The notes beneath the pieces are model-generated. The model was not told the origin of the DNA, did no database searches, and worked only from the letters and a program-made list of their open reading frames with translations. 64,000 nucleotides of DNA from DYRB01 sp963709645 (GTDB taxonomy: Bacteria > Pseudomonadota > Gammaproteobacteria > Chromatiales > Chromatiaceae), in assembly GCA_963709645.1 (NCBI GenBank), contig CAVPXP010000021.1:124001-188000 (forward strand), in the 5' to 3' direction. Shown here piece by piece: positions 48,567 to 59,174 of this stretch; the first letter of the stretch is position 1, and each line of letters starts with the position of its first letter. A program made the position numbers and the translations under genes.

Positions 48567-50048
48567 GTGACTCTAGAAAAAAAAATTCCTAAAAACAATT
48601 TCACACGAGTATTTTACCTCGTCAGTTCCCTCATTCCATTATTAATGTTGATAGCGGGATTCCTCTTCCTTTACTTTAATCAGAAATTTGTGTTTGGGTA
48701 TACTCCTATAGCAGGAGTTACTATAGCAATTGTAATTGGGTTACTATCGGGTCTTTTAATTTGGTTTTCAATACGTATTATCCAAAATAAAATCAAAATA
48801 AAGCGAAAACGAGTATTACAAATCATTCATGGCGCAATATCTGTATTTGGGATTTTTATTATTGTATTTGGGTTCCTTTCAGCAAATCTCTTTATCAGCG
48901 CAATTCGATATAATACAGGACCAATCTTAACATGGGCTACTGATCAAGATCCACGTTATGAAATTACGGTAATGTATCGTACACGTACTCCAGAAGTGTC
49001 TGAAGTTAAATATGGATTAGATCCCAACGATCTAAATTTTACTAAAGGTTTTGGATTCACAAGAGAATGGCATAGAATTTCAATAGGTGGTCTTGAACCT
49101 AATACAAAATATTACTATAGGGTGGGAAACTCACCACGAGCACCAATATATCACTTTACAACAGCTCCTTCTACTGAAGAGAATTTCACATTCGTCCTTT
49201 TCTCAGATCCTAGACAAAATACAAGTCCGATAAACGTCCTCTTCAAAAGAAATGTAGCGAAATTCATGGTAAATACAATGGAAAAGAGTGGTACAACCAT
49301 TGATTTCTCCATCAACTGCGGTGATATTACTCATGATGCTCTTATGGAAGCCACGTGGAAATCTTTCTTTGATGATGTATCAGTAAAGAGTGGGTTAGCT
49401 AGCTATGCTCCCTTACAAGTAGCAGTGGGAAATCATGAACGGCAGGAAAATTGGACAGGAGAGATTTTTGAATCTTATTATCCCTATACGAATTATCATC
49501 CTGGGTTTTACTATTCGTTCAATTATAGTTCGCTCCACGTTCAAGTACTAGATCCCATAAATGAGTCTACTGGATGGTGGGGCGAGATTGACCCCGTTCA
49601 ATTAGCATGGGCTGAGCAAGACCTACAAAATGCTGCTTCCATGAAATACAAAATTATTGCTTTACATCCTGTTCCGATCTATGAAAATTATACAAATCCC
49701 GAACTCACTGATTTAGTTACACTTTGTGATACCTATGATGTGGATGCGGTATTTTATGGGCATGCTCATTCTTATGGGGTGCAATATGTTAATGGTACCT
49801 ATTATTACTTAATAGGAGTCGGTGGAAATAGCTCCAGTAATCCTCCCGGATTTGCGCAAGTTGATGTTACATCGACAGCAATGCAAGTTTTCATGCATTG
49901 GACTAATGGTTCAAAAAACCTAATCGGAGACATCACTAGCCTAAAGTTCATTTATCTTCGAGTCTTGGGTAACAAAATGCTTTTATTTCCTTTGAGTGAA
50001 CTAATGACAACTTATCTCGAGTTGAATTATTATGGGATTACCTTCTGA
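48567..50048 (+). CDS. Membrane-anchored purple-acid-phosphatase-like metallophosphoesterase 1
   Basis: GTG 48567 opens a protein with three N-terminal membrane helices (about 15-115). A fibronectin-like domain follows (about 125-215; ITVMYRTRTPEVSEVKYG, GLEPNTKYYYRV), as in purple acid phosphatases. The phosphoesterase domain (about 215-440) shows VLFSDPRQN, NCGDITHD, VGNHERQ and FYGHAHSYG, the metal-binding set, with DPR in place of DxH. The last 35 or so codons (after GSKNLIGDI) have no match in the paralogue at 60144, so a slip near 49930 may have extended the frame. It overlaps the next start by 17 bases. Phosphomonoesterase activity is inferred from family. Confidence 0.82.
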   Translation: MTLEKKIPKNNFTRVFYLVSSLIPLLMLIAGFLFLYFNQKFVFGYTPIAGVTIAIVIGLLSGLLIWFSIRIIQNKIKIKRKRVLQIIHGAISVFGIFIIVFGFLSANLFISAIRYNTGPILTWATDQDPRYEITVMYRTRTPEVSEVKYGLDPNDLNFTKGFGFTREWHRISIGGLEPNTKYYYRVGNSPRAPIYHFTTAPSTEENFTFVLFSDPRQNTSPINVLFKRNVAKFMVNTMEKSGTTIDFSINCGDITHDALMEATWKSFFDDVSVKSGLASYAPLQVAVGNHERQENWTGEIFESYYPYTNYHPGFYYSFNYSSLHVQVLDPINESTGWWGEIDPVQLAWAEQDLQNAASMKYKIIALHPVPIYENYTNPELTDLVTLCDTYDVDAVFYGHAHSYGVQYVNGTYYYLIGVGGNSSSNPPGFAQVDVTSTAMQVFMHWTNGSKNLIGDITSLKFIYLRVLGNKMLLFPLSELMTTYLELNYYGITF

Positions 50049-50771
50049 TACAGCATTTAATTTAGTATGGGATTTTTCGAATTTTCAATGGTACATGATT
50101 CCCTTTCTACTGGTTCTTATCTATATGATTGCAAAGGAGACTCAAAAGGAGAATTGGTCAGCTATTCTTGCAGCGAGTGCCTTTTGGTTAATGGACTTCA
50201 TTAATGAATTATGGAACGCTGTGATATACCACTATACAGGAGCTGCGTTTTGGAGTACTCCTGGAGTCTCAAATTGCTCCCGGAGTCTGGGAACCAAACA
50301 GTAGTTTAGTAGTTTTGGTCGGATGGAATATAGAAATTGTATTTATGTTTTTTATGATGGGTATAGTTTCTACTAAAATGTTTAAAGGAACAATCCAAGA
50401 GGAATTAGCAATTGAAAATCTTGAGGAGCAAAAAGCATACCGTAAAAAACGAATTACCAATCGACTAGTAATGGTTTTCTCGATGACTCTGTTATGTATC
50501 ATTGTAGAAATAATACTTAATTTGATTGGATTATTGATTTGGGAGTGGGATGGAACTGCAGGATTGCCAAATATCTGGAGTAAGACCAATCCAATATTGA
50601 TCTACCTAATTGGATACCTTCATTTCTGGACGATCTCAGCGTATTGTATACGATTGTAAAAGACGTTGGGTCCAATTTACGATTGTTGGTGGAATGGCGG
50701 TTCTAGCTTTTGGAACGTTTATTACATTAGGAGCGATTGGGTGGTTAGCGCCTGTACCTCTGTTTGGCTAA
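50032..50771 (+). CDS. Multi-helix membrane protein, paralogue of 53552-54168 (frameshifted)
   Basis: ATG 50032 opens MGLPSDTAFNLVWDFSNFQWY, then several membrane helices: MIPFLLVLIYMIAKE, AILAASAFWLMDFINELWN, after a slip near 50270 VVLVGWNIEIVFMFFMMGIV, then MVFSMTLLCIIVEIILNLIG and, after a slip near 50660, FTIVGGMAVLAFGTFITLGAIG. The helices align with those of the protein at 53552, including the FQWY/FEWY motif, the WNxV/INAL segment and the GxxIExxxMF motif. About 245 residues when repaired. No known family; the conserved acidic and aromatic residues in helices hint at a transport or enzymatic core. Confidence 0.6.
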
Positions 50772-51104
50772 TTTTTTTTATTGTAATGGATGGATATAAA
50801 ATCTATCATAACTTTTTTTCTAATAATCGCAAGCATGGAACAACCTTGTAATGGAGAATAAGAACAGTCCTGATTCAGGATACTCAGTCGTTGGTAAAAC
50901 CGCACTTGGGGTGTTCGAGGAGACCCTTTTAACATCATCAAATTCGGTAAAATGACTTGTCGAATGATTTATAAAAATTAATGGGTTCATTCACTCTAAA
51001 TATTATCATAAATTCTTTACATCCTGTATATCTATTACCTAACTTCCAGGATAGACGAAATCCTCATCATATACAGAATATAGATTCAGCTTTTTCTCAT
51101 TATT

Positions 51105-51311
51105 TTAATCTGAATAGTCATGTGCCGTGTACGTAGTTGTCAGATTTTTATTGTGTTCATGGTCTTCTAAAACACCATCTATTTCCATTCTCTCATCGGT
51201 ATAAAACGAATCCAGAAACAATACGTTAGTTTGAGCCATTCCAAGAAAATTTAAATAAATGAATAATATTATCAAAAACAGAGAAATTACGAAAATAGTC
51301 CTTGTTGCAAT
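51105..51311 (-). CDS. Possible small exported or membrane peptide
   Basis: A short frame of about 68 codons begins RTIFVISLFLIILFIYLNFLG, a good signal or anchor helix, followed by an acidic polar tail (DSFYTDERMEIDGVLEDHEH). There is no ATG in position; ATT 51309-51311 is the first codon after a stop. It follows the helicase gene end by 20 bases on the same strand. The amphipathic logic suggests a real peptide, but start and family are unknown. Confidence 0.35.
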   Translation of the reverse strand: MATRTIFVISLFLIILFIYLNFLGMAQTNVLFLDSFYTDERMEIDGVLEDHEHNKNLTTTYTAHDYSD

Positions 51312-51330
51312 TCCTCAATAAATAGCGAGT

Positions 51331-53427
51331 TTACTTACCCTTTTGATATAAATCCCAACTACTAAGTATTTCATCTCCGGGTTCTTCCAGTTCTCCCTCT
51401 TCAAAAACTTCATCTTGTTTGATTTCCTCTAAGAATTTACTACCTTCAGGTATTAATTGGTAACCTGTTTGTCTCACATACAAGGGTTGGGATAAGTAGA
51501 GATATTTCTTCGCTCGGGTAACAGCAACATAAAACAGCCTACGTTCTTCTTCCAATGCTAAAATATCATCCTCTTCTCCTTCATTACTGAAAATTTGACT
51601 ACTTGGCATTCTGCCATTAGTTAAATTAATTAAATAAATCACTTCCCATTCCAATCCTTTGGCTTGGTGAATAGTTGAAAGCACTAAGGGCTTATCTTGC
51701 GTCTTACCAGCCTCATTCTTGCTTTTTTTAGTTAATTCAGTCTGTGTGAGGATATCTACTAAAAACGAGGAGATTGTTTTATAAGAAGATGAAAATTCAA
51801 TAATTGATTTGAAGTCCAATAAGCGTTCAGAATAATCCGTGGGGTATGCTATCTTTAGAATGGGGGTAACGTATTTTTCAATTTGCTCAATAATACGGGT
51901 TAAACTTGCAATATCTTTTTGTGGAAGAAGGGTATAGGGTTGTATTGTTGAGTCAAACAATATGGATCGGATGAAGGTTTGCAATTCCACTAGTAACTCT
52001 CTAATCCCTTTTTCTGTATTCGTTGACCTTTTAAGCGACTAGAAAGGTCGGTATTCACAAATTCTTCAAGTGTATTCTTGTCTTCAGGAAATAAATCTAA
52101 AACCTTTTGAGTCCCGGCATCAGAAATCCCGGAATGCATCCCGAGCACACGGAACCATTGGATTCTATCTTTGGGATTTGTGAAAATGATTAGGTAGGCG
52201 ATAAGATCTTTTACATGGGCTTTTTCAAAAAACCGTAGTCCTGCACGAACTTCATAGGGAATATGATTTTCGATTAGTTTTTGTTCCACTGTGATCGAAT
52301 GAAATGCAGAGCGGAACAATACAGCTTGTTCATGGTAAGGAATTCCCTTTTTATGATGTTCTTCTACCATCTGTGCAACAAATCGTGCTTCTTTTTCTAC
52401 ATCATCACATTCGACTTGTAATGGCATATTCCTGATGGTAGAGTGGTACGTAATTCTTTTTTAAACTGTTTTTTATTATGGGTAATGCTCTTATTAGTAA
52501 ATTTAATATTTGAGGGGTGCTTCGATAATTTTCTTCTAACTTGTATTCTACGCATCCTGGGTTATTTTTCGGGAAATTAAGCATATGAGTAAAATCAGCA
52601 CCTCTAAATCGATATATTGCTTGGGCGTCATCCCCAACCACTACTAGACTTTTTGCGTCCTCGGAAATAAATTCAACAATTTTCGCCTGAACCGCATTTA
52701 CATCTTGAAATTCATCCACTAATACATGTTTGATTTGTTTTTTGTAGTTTTTTGAAGCGTTATCTTGTAGAAACTTCAGAAAATAGAGCATCAGATCATC
52801 AAAATCCATCTGATTATACAGTCGTTTTCCGTTGTCAAAATCATGCAAAATTTTTTGGATTGATTCTAAATGGTGCTTATGTTGAGGGAAATTTCTTTTC
52901 AGAGTCTCTTTCAGTGTGAGTGCCCTATTTATCTGCTTGGAATAAATTTTTACCATAGTAGATGAATTTGGATGTCCTTTCCTCTCATCCTTATCCAAAT
53001 TTTGCATGATCACTAATTTCATTAATGCTTTTTGGTCGCTTTCGTCCATAATGCTAAAATTATTCTGCAATCCTATTGTGTGGCCATATCTATGAAGTGT
53101 TTGATTCGCTATATGGTGAAAAGTCCCTGGCATTAACCTTCTTCCTTTATCCCCAACGAGTTTTTTTACGCGGTCAATCTATCTCTTGAGCTGCTTTTTT
53201 AGTGAATGTGACTAACACGATAGATTCTGGTGCGACTCCACTTTCAATTAAATACGCAACCCGATAGGTTAACGCGCTGAGTTTTACCTGGCTGCTCCCG
53301 CGATAACTAACGCTGCACCATGCTTATGGGTAACTACACTGAACTGTTCTGCATTTAGTTCTTTTTTATATCTGTCCGAGATCTTTTGGATTGAGGTTTC
53401 TGGTTTCAAGATGATTTTCTTTGCCAT
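51331..53427 (-). CDS. UvrD/Rep-family superfamily 1 helicase (frameshifted)
   Basis: ATG 53427 gives a basic N-terminus with LNAEQFSVVTHKHGAALVIAG, the Q-motif region. Walker A is broken by a slip in the AGA...GKTQR stretch (near 53290). Later motifs are clear: VLVTFTKKAAQE (Ia), HVLVDEFQDVNAVQ (II), VVVGDDAQAIYRFRGAD (III), YKLEENYRS (IV), then after slips near 52420 and 52000 STIHQAKGLEWEVIYLINL (V) and LFYVAVTRAKKYLYLS (VI). A repaired protein would be about 695 residues. These are 3'-5' DNA helicases in repair or recombination. A very acidic tail follows (EDEVFEEGELEEPGDE-like). No nuclease domain seen. Confidence 0.85.
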
Positions 53428-53551
53428 TCCTTCCTCACACTAATATATTGGATATACCATAAATGTAAATTAAGACTTTGGAGTGCTTTCTCGAATCTTA
53501 ATTTTAGGAAAGTCTTTATTTGAATACTCAATCAATTTCAGCTGATTAAAA

Positions 53552-54168
53552 ATGGATCCAGAAACAATAGCGGCTTTAGCTCAACTACGAAAGATGGACC
53601 AGTTCGAGTGGTATGTAATCTTTATGTTTGTTGTTGTGCTGTATATTTACTTCTCTGAAGTAAAGAAGAAGAACTTCAATGCAATTTTTTCAGTTTTAAC
53701 GGTATATACTATTCATTGGTTTGTAGAAATCATTAATGCTCTTGTTCAGAAGTTCGCGGGGGATGCGCTATGGACAGTCCCGATGGCTCAGCATTTGTAT
53801 TGCTCGTAGGAGTTGGTATTGAATTGTCCTTAATGTTTAGTATTTCAGGTATCGTGCAAACTAAACTCTTACCAGATGACCCTAAGCAAAAAATGTTAGG
53901 GCTTCCTGCTCCTTTGGCCGTAGGACTTGGGAATGCTGCACTTGCTTCAGTTCTCGAGATCTTCTTATCTCGAACAAATGCATTCTATTGGGCTCACTGG
54001 CCATGGTGGTCGACTTGGACCGTATTCTTGACCGTATACATTCCATTCTTTGTTGTAGGAGCTTATGCCTATTATTGGAAAAGGAAAACCCAATTATTAT
54101 TCCTTGGAATTGGAGCTGCAATCAATATTGGTATGTTGGTAGTATTCATTCCTCTGGGATGGATCTAG
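53552..54168 (+). CDS. Multi-helix membrane protein, paralogue of 50032-50771 (one frameshift)
   Basis: ATG 53552 opens MDPETIAALAQLRKMDQFEWY and the helix VIFMFVVVLYIYFSEV. After a slip near 53785 come FVLLVGVGIELSLMFSISGIVQ, NAALASVLEIFLSRTNAFYW, TWTVFLTVYIPFFVVGAYAYYW and LLFLGIGAAINIGMLVVFIPLG. Spacing and motifs align helix by helix with the protein at 50032, so the two are paralogues separated by the helicase. About 205 residues when repaired. Function is unknown. Confidence 0.6.
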
Positions 54169-54186
54169 GACTGAAAGTGAAGAATC

Positions 54187-54859
54187 ATGGCAAAAAAATA
54201 CACCCACGCAACAATAACGCTTATGGCTTTGATTTTCTATGTCATTTTCATAGCATTAGCAATGCTCTTGTATACTGGGGGAATTGAGACGGATCCCTTA
54301 CGAGTGAAATATACTTTTTTGGGAAATTCTCTCAGTGATCTCGGGATTATTACGGGCTATAATGGGTTCTTAAATCTCTATTCCATGGTTTTATTTACAA
54401 TCGGCACTGCGATGTTTGGAGCAGTTTTCATCCCGTTCAATATCGCGTTTCCTATTGTATTCAAGGAAAATAAAGTTTCAAAAATTCTAGGAATTATCGC
54501 AATGTTTTCGGCTATATTGCTGCCGTGGGAATGATACTCATCGCATGCACTCCACATAATTATAGTGAGTTGTTCAATATGTTACATATGGTCGGAGTGT
54601 ATACTGCGTATGCGTCTATATTTGTTTCCTCCTGTTATACACAATCGCGATTTTCCTAAATAAATCGGTTAAAAATGTCTATGGGATTATTACAGCGATT
54701 TTCTGCTTTCTGTTCTTATCGACTCTTATTGTAGGATTGATGGGATTAGGTGGGGATGCAAGCAACCTAATAGCGCAAATTGGTCAAAAAGGCGGACGTG
54801 CTTTAACTATTCTGACCTATATTCTGCTATGTATTCCTCTCTTTAACTCAGAAGAATAA
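54187..54859 (+). CDS. DUF998-like membrane protein (frameshifted)
   Basis: ATG 54187 opens MAKKYTHATITLMALIFYVIF. The segment FLGNSLSDLGIITGYNG matches the N-x-x-S-D-L-G signature of DUF998 proteins. After slips near 54525 and 54630 the sequence runs GMILIACTPHNYSELFNMLHMVGVY, then IITAIFCFLFLSTLIVGLMGL and a last helix ending at 54859. About 220 residues with six or so helices. DUF998 proteins have no settled function. It starts 18 bases after the preceding membrane protein, so the two are likely co-transcribed. Confidence 0.68.
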
Positions 54860-54872
54860 AACGCATTCCATT

Positions 54873-55914
54873 TTATTTTTTATATTTTCGATGTGGTTCG
54901 ACAATAATCTTAATCCATTTTTCTCGATCATAGTATTTGAACGCATCTACGGCTTCTTCTAAGGTAATTCTTTTAGTAATAAGATTTTCCGTGTCTTAAT
55001 TTCTTATATCCGTTAATACCCGCAATCATATCCAAAGCGGGTATCCAATAATCTTTATCCGCTTTAGAATTGACCATTGCTTCTGGGTATATCAGCTCAA
55101 CCCCTTTCTTTCTACAATTAACATAAGGAATACATTGCATTTTCTGTGCTCCAAACACCATAACTCGAAATCCTGATTTGACTATGTCTATACCTTGGAG
55201 TAGGGTCTCATTTTTCCCCACCATTTCAAATACAGCATGGACTTCTCCAAAATCTTCCTTTATTGCATCTGATACGTTATAATTTCCATGAGATGGTCGA
55301 GAATAGGCATATGGATCATATGCTTTTGCACCCCATTTTTCAGCTAAAATACGTTTGTGTTTGAATGGTTCGGAACAAACAACCTTTACTCCGTTATTCA
55401 ACAGTATTTGGGTGAGAATTAATCCTATTTGGCCCAATCCCAGCACAGCCGCCTTCTTTTCCCCTTCAATTCTCTCAAATTCAGCACGTTCATAGCAGTT
55501 GATCGCACATCCGACTGGATCTGCAAATGAAACAAATTTCTTCAACAGTCATGTCGTTTCGAACAATAGGTAGTTTGTGAATCAATTCATCTTTTCCATG
55601 TCCAACAACGTTAACATGTGTGGAGTATTGCGCATATCCCGCACCCATACGAGCTAGATGGTTTCCTTCAGAAATCCCAGGAACGTCTTTTCCGACTTCT
55701 AAAGCAATCGCTCCGGTTTCGTGCCCGTGCCCTCCAATTCCTCGTGAAACAATCCAATGGTCTCCCTCGAAGATTCCAACATCAGAACCACAGATTCCCA
55801 CCGAAATAATTTTGGCTAATACTTCATCATTCATTGGTTTAGGAATATCTACTTCAACTAATTCCACTTTCCAATCCTCTGGGAAGTATGAAGAGCTCGC
55901 ATTTTTCCGCCCAT
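54873..55914 (-). CDS. Zinc-dependent alcohol-dehydrogenase-family (MDR) protein (frameshifted)
   Basis: ATG 55914 (or 55902) opens MRALHTSQRIGKW; a slip near 55868 joins LVEVDIPKPMNDEVLAKIISVGICGSDVG, the zinc-site Cys motif. GIGGHGHETGA is the GHE motif. After a slip near 55530 the Rossmann part reads AVLGLGQIGLILTQILLNNGVKVV, the NAD(P) site, and after another near 54980 the end reads RITLEEAVDAFKYYDREKWIKI. About 345 residues. Medium-chain dehydrogenases of this type oxidise polyols, threonine or sugars; the substrate cannot be told. Three indels break it, all between motifs. Confidence 0.82.
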
Positions 55915-56034
55915 TGTAATAATCGTTTAGGAACTCTTGGTCTTAATCATTACGTTCCTTTAATTCTGAAAAACGAACCGATTATAAAGTAAACAATCGA
56001 ATATACTTCAAGATAAAAAAAATGAGCTGATTCT

Positions 56035-57387
56035 ATGAGTGAAATCGAGATTAAACAACCGAATCGTCTAAAAAAATTTACTCCTTTTTAAGAAGGCAAG
56101 TAGTCATTCTGGGATTGCTCTTCTTTGCAGATTAAGTGTTCTGGATTTTCCGAATCCCAGTTTTTGAACACATACGTAAGCAATGTTCTAGGATTGGATT
56201 ATAAAGACGTTGCACGGATGGTTTCCATCTCAGCAGTTATGGGTTTGATTTTCAACTTGGTTTGGGGGATAATTAGTGATAATACACGCGGACGGCATGG
56301 AAGAAGAAGACCATATATACTAATTGGTGGGGTCATATCTGGACTTTTAATGATTTATTTTGCATTCTCTCTTCGAATGGGAAGAGGTGATGTATGGACA
56401 GCGTATATAATCTGTGTAGTTATTGATGGTATTTTAATTGGGATCTCTTCAAATGCATATTATTCCGCAGAACGTGCTTTATTACCTGATATTGTGGAGC
56501 AAGAACTCCGTGGAAGAGCAAATGGAATTGTTGAAATCATTGGATATATTGGAATGATTTTAGTAATAGCAGTATCCATTTTAGCTGAGATACTATTTGG
56601 AGAACTCAATGAATCTGCACATATCCTAATGCTATCTTTTGCAGGAGGTACAATAGTAGTAATTGTGTACATTAGTTTTTTCGCAATAAAAGAACCAGAA
56701 TTTGATCGGAAAACACCTAGAAAACACTTCTTTAAAGAACTCATTTACATTTTCAATTTTAAAGAATTATTCAAACATAAGGATTTTCTAAAATTGATCT
56801 TAGCAATGATTGTATTTCGAACCGGAATGAATGCTGCAATGCCATATATTATGATTTTCATCACGTCTGATGAAGATGGATTGGGATTGGGTACAATGGA
56901 TATGATAACAACCGTTTTAATTGCATTCTTAGGGACTTTCATTTTAATTGCAGTCATTGGTCGGCTAACTGATAGATATGGACGGAAGAAATATCTACCG
57001 ATTTCGATTGTGATAACTTCAATCGCTTTTGCCTTTGTACCTTTTATTCAAGGTGGGTGGAATATTACACCAGGTGGTTCAGGTTCTGTAAATAAATTAC
57101 TAATGTTTATTGTATTTCCTTTCGTTGTAAATGGATTACTCGGATTAATCACTCCAATGAATGCTTGGAGTCAAGATTTGCTACCAGAAGATAGTAGAGG
57201 TAAATTCTTTGGGATTCTTAATCTGGTTTTCACTATCCCTCAAATCGCTGGTTCAAATATAGGGGCTTTGATTGCAGATAATCCAAATATGGGCGTGGAA
57301 TATGTGTTCTGGGTAGCAATTGGATTCTTCTTGTTATCCATTCCATGTTTCCTGTGGGTAAAAGAAACTATGCCGAAAAAGGAATGA
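56035..57387 (+). CDS. MFS transporter, sugar/GPH-SLC45-like (one frameshift)
   Basis: ATG 56035 opens MSEIEIKQPNRLKKFTPF; a slip near 56090 joins RRQVVILGLLFFAD. From 56125 the frame is clean with 11 or 12 helices. The MFS loop 2-3 reads GIISDNTRGRHGRRRPYILIGG, the SDNTxxRxGRRRP form found in GPH and SLC45-like sugar carriers. The loop 8-9 equivalent reads GRLTDRYGRKKYLP. Later helices include FVVNGLLGLITPMNAWSQDLLP. About 450 residues. Substrate is not determined. It faces away from the acyltransferase cluster that follows on the minus strand. Confidence 0.83.
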
Positions 57388-57416
57388 TAGTACTTTCTAT
57401 CTTTTTTTCTATCTTT

Positions 57417-58228
57417 TTATTTTTTTAACTTGTACACTTCATTCCGGAAGAAATCGCTCATATCTTCATTAGTTTTATATTGAATATATGTTTCAGGATT
57501 GATGATCTTCCCGGTTTTCACATTAACAGTCGCATTTTTCTTCCTAAAATATTCTTTTATCAATAAAAAAGTGCGAATGTAAGGGTGAAATCTTCCCCAG
57601 AAGTGAAAACTCCGACTATTAGTACCCTCAAAATATATCGGAACGACCGGGACTTGCGCTATCCGTAGTAATTTAAATACACCAAGATTCCATTTGCGAT
57701 CTATTATTTCCTTGGATCCTTTATATCGCGTTGCAACCTCTCCCGCAGGAAAGAAACTTATAACATTTCCTTCTTTTAACCGAGTCCAATGCCGCATTTG
57801 TTCCACCCATACCTTTCGGTTTTCCTCGTTCGTCAAACGGATTTACTGGGATCACGTAATCCTTTGAAGCTTCAATTTTTTGGAGAATAAAATTTGCCGT
57901 AAATTTGAAATTAGGTCTTTTCTTCCCAATATAGCCCAAAAGGATACTTCCATCCAAAAAACCAAATGCATGATTACTTATACGTACAAAATGCTTGATC
58001 TTTCAAGGTTTCCAGAAAGGAAGTATCAAAATTAACAGTGATATTTAATTGTTGTAATGCTTTTCGATACATCTCTGGATAGTTATCATATGGAACTAGT
58101 TTTTCTCTATGAAATCGATTTAGCTTATTTATTTTCATGACCTGCATCGCTATTGTCGCGAGCCAAGGCTTAACTTTGAATGTATTAATTAATGATTGCT
58201 TTGGAATAAAGTCTTTAGAAAAATCCAT
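57417..58228 (-). CDS. Hemolysin-type lysophospholipid acyltransferase A (frameshifted)
   Basis: First of three tandem paralogues (57417-60017). ATG 58228 opens MDFSKDFIPKQSLINTFKVKPW. After slips near 57980 and 57790 the sequence gives NHAFGFLDGSILLG (motif 1, NHxxxxD), VIPVNPFDERGKPKGMGGTN, then SFFPAGEVATRYKGS (motif 3) and VPVVPIYFEGTNSR (motif 4). The C-terminal end reads ETYIQYKTNEDMSDFFRNEV. Such enzymes transfer an acyl chain to lysolipids or ornithine-type lipids. It is about 270 residues when repaired. It lies 62 bases from the next copy, in one cluster. Confidence 0.8.
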
Positions 58229-58290
58229 ACTCTACTTTGAATAGTCACTGATTATTAAGATTCTGATTTTTGAAATGAAGAGATCGAATT

Positions 58291-59100
58291 CTATTTCAGA
58301 TGAAATACCTTCTTACGAATGAAATCGCGTAATTCCTCATCCGTCTCATATTTCAAATACTCTTCAGGATAGATAATTTTACCCGGTTTGATAGTTACAG
58401 TCGTATTTTTCTTATTGAAGAATTCCTTAACCATTCGGTAGGTACGTAACATTGGATGGATTTTTCCCACAAAATGAAACCATCTACTATTTGTACCTTC
58501 CAAAAAAATCGGTACGACGGGGATTTTTGCCATTCTGATTAATCTAAAGGATGCAACTTTCCATTCGCAATCAGTTATCTCATCTGACCCTTTGTATTTT
58601 GTAGCTACTTCTCCTGCTGGAAAGAGACCTACTGAGCCACCTTCTGCAATCCAATCCAAAGATTGTTGGGTACCTCCTAATTTTTTATCTTTTTTATTCG
58701 CTTTATGGTCAAAAGGATTTACAGGAATCATAAATTCTTTCACTGAGTTAATACTGCTTAGGAGGTAATTCGCGGTAATTCTGTAGTTGGGTGTCTTGGT
58801 TCCAATATGACTTGTAAATGCAATACCGTCCAGTAAACCCCACGCGTGATTTGAAACTGTTATGTAGGGTTTTCCTTTCAGTTTATCAATCCAATCGATA
58901 TTAAAATGCACGGTGATGTTTAGGGATGCTAAGGCTTTCTGAAGCATCTCAACTGTCCCATTATAAGGATGTAAAGAAGCGACGAAACGATTCAGTTTAT
59001 TTATCTTCATTGTTTGCATAAGAATTGATGCAATCCAAGGTTTGATTTTAAACACTTCAACAATCGACTGCTTTGTTACAAATGCTTCGGGTTTGCCCAT
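58291..59100 (-). CDS. Hemolysin-type lysophospholipid acyltransferase B
   Basis: Second of the three copies. ATG 59100 (MGKPEAFVTKQSIVEVFKIKPW) is chosen because it aligns with the start of copy A; an in-frame ATG at 59154 is also possible. Motif 1 is VSNHAWGLLDGIAF, motif 3 LFPAGEVATKYKGSDE and motif 4 IPVVPIFLEGTNSRW. The frame is intact, about 270 residues from this start. The His and Asp of motif 1 are present, so it should be active. It is closest in layout to copy A. Confidence 0.85.
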   Translation of the reverse strand: MGKPEAFVTKQSIVEVFKIKPWIASILMQTMKINKLNRFVASLHPYNGTVEMLQKALASLNITVHFNIDWIDKLKGKPYITVSNHAWGLLDGIAFTSHIGTKTPNYRITANYLLSSINSVKEFMIPVNPFDHKANKKDKKLGGTQQSLDWIAEGGSVGLFPAGEVATKYKGSDEITDCEWKVASFRLIRMAKIPVVPIFLEGTNSRWFHFVGKIHPMLRTYRMVKEFFNKKNTTVTIKPGKIIYPEEYLKYETDEELRDFIRKKVFHLK

Positions 59101-59174
59101 ACAATACATTCGATTCAAAAGTATATTAATATAATTGGTGAATAATGAATTCAAAAATAGGGGGAAAAATAGAA

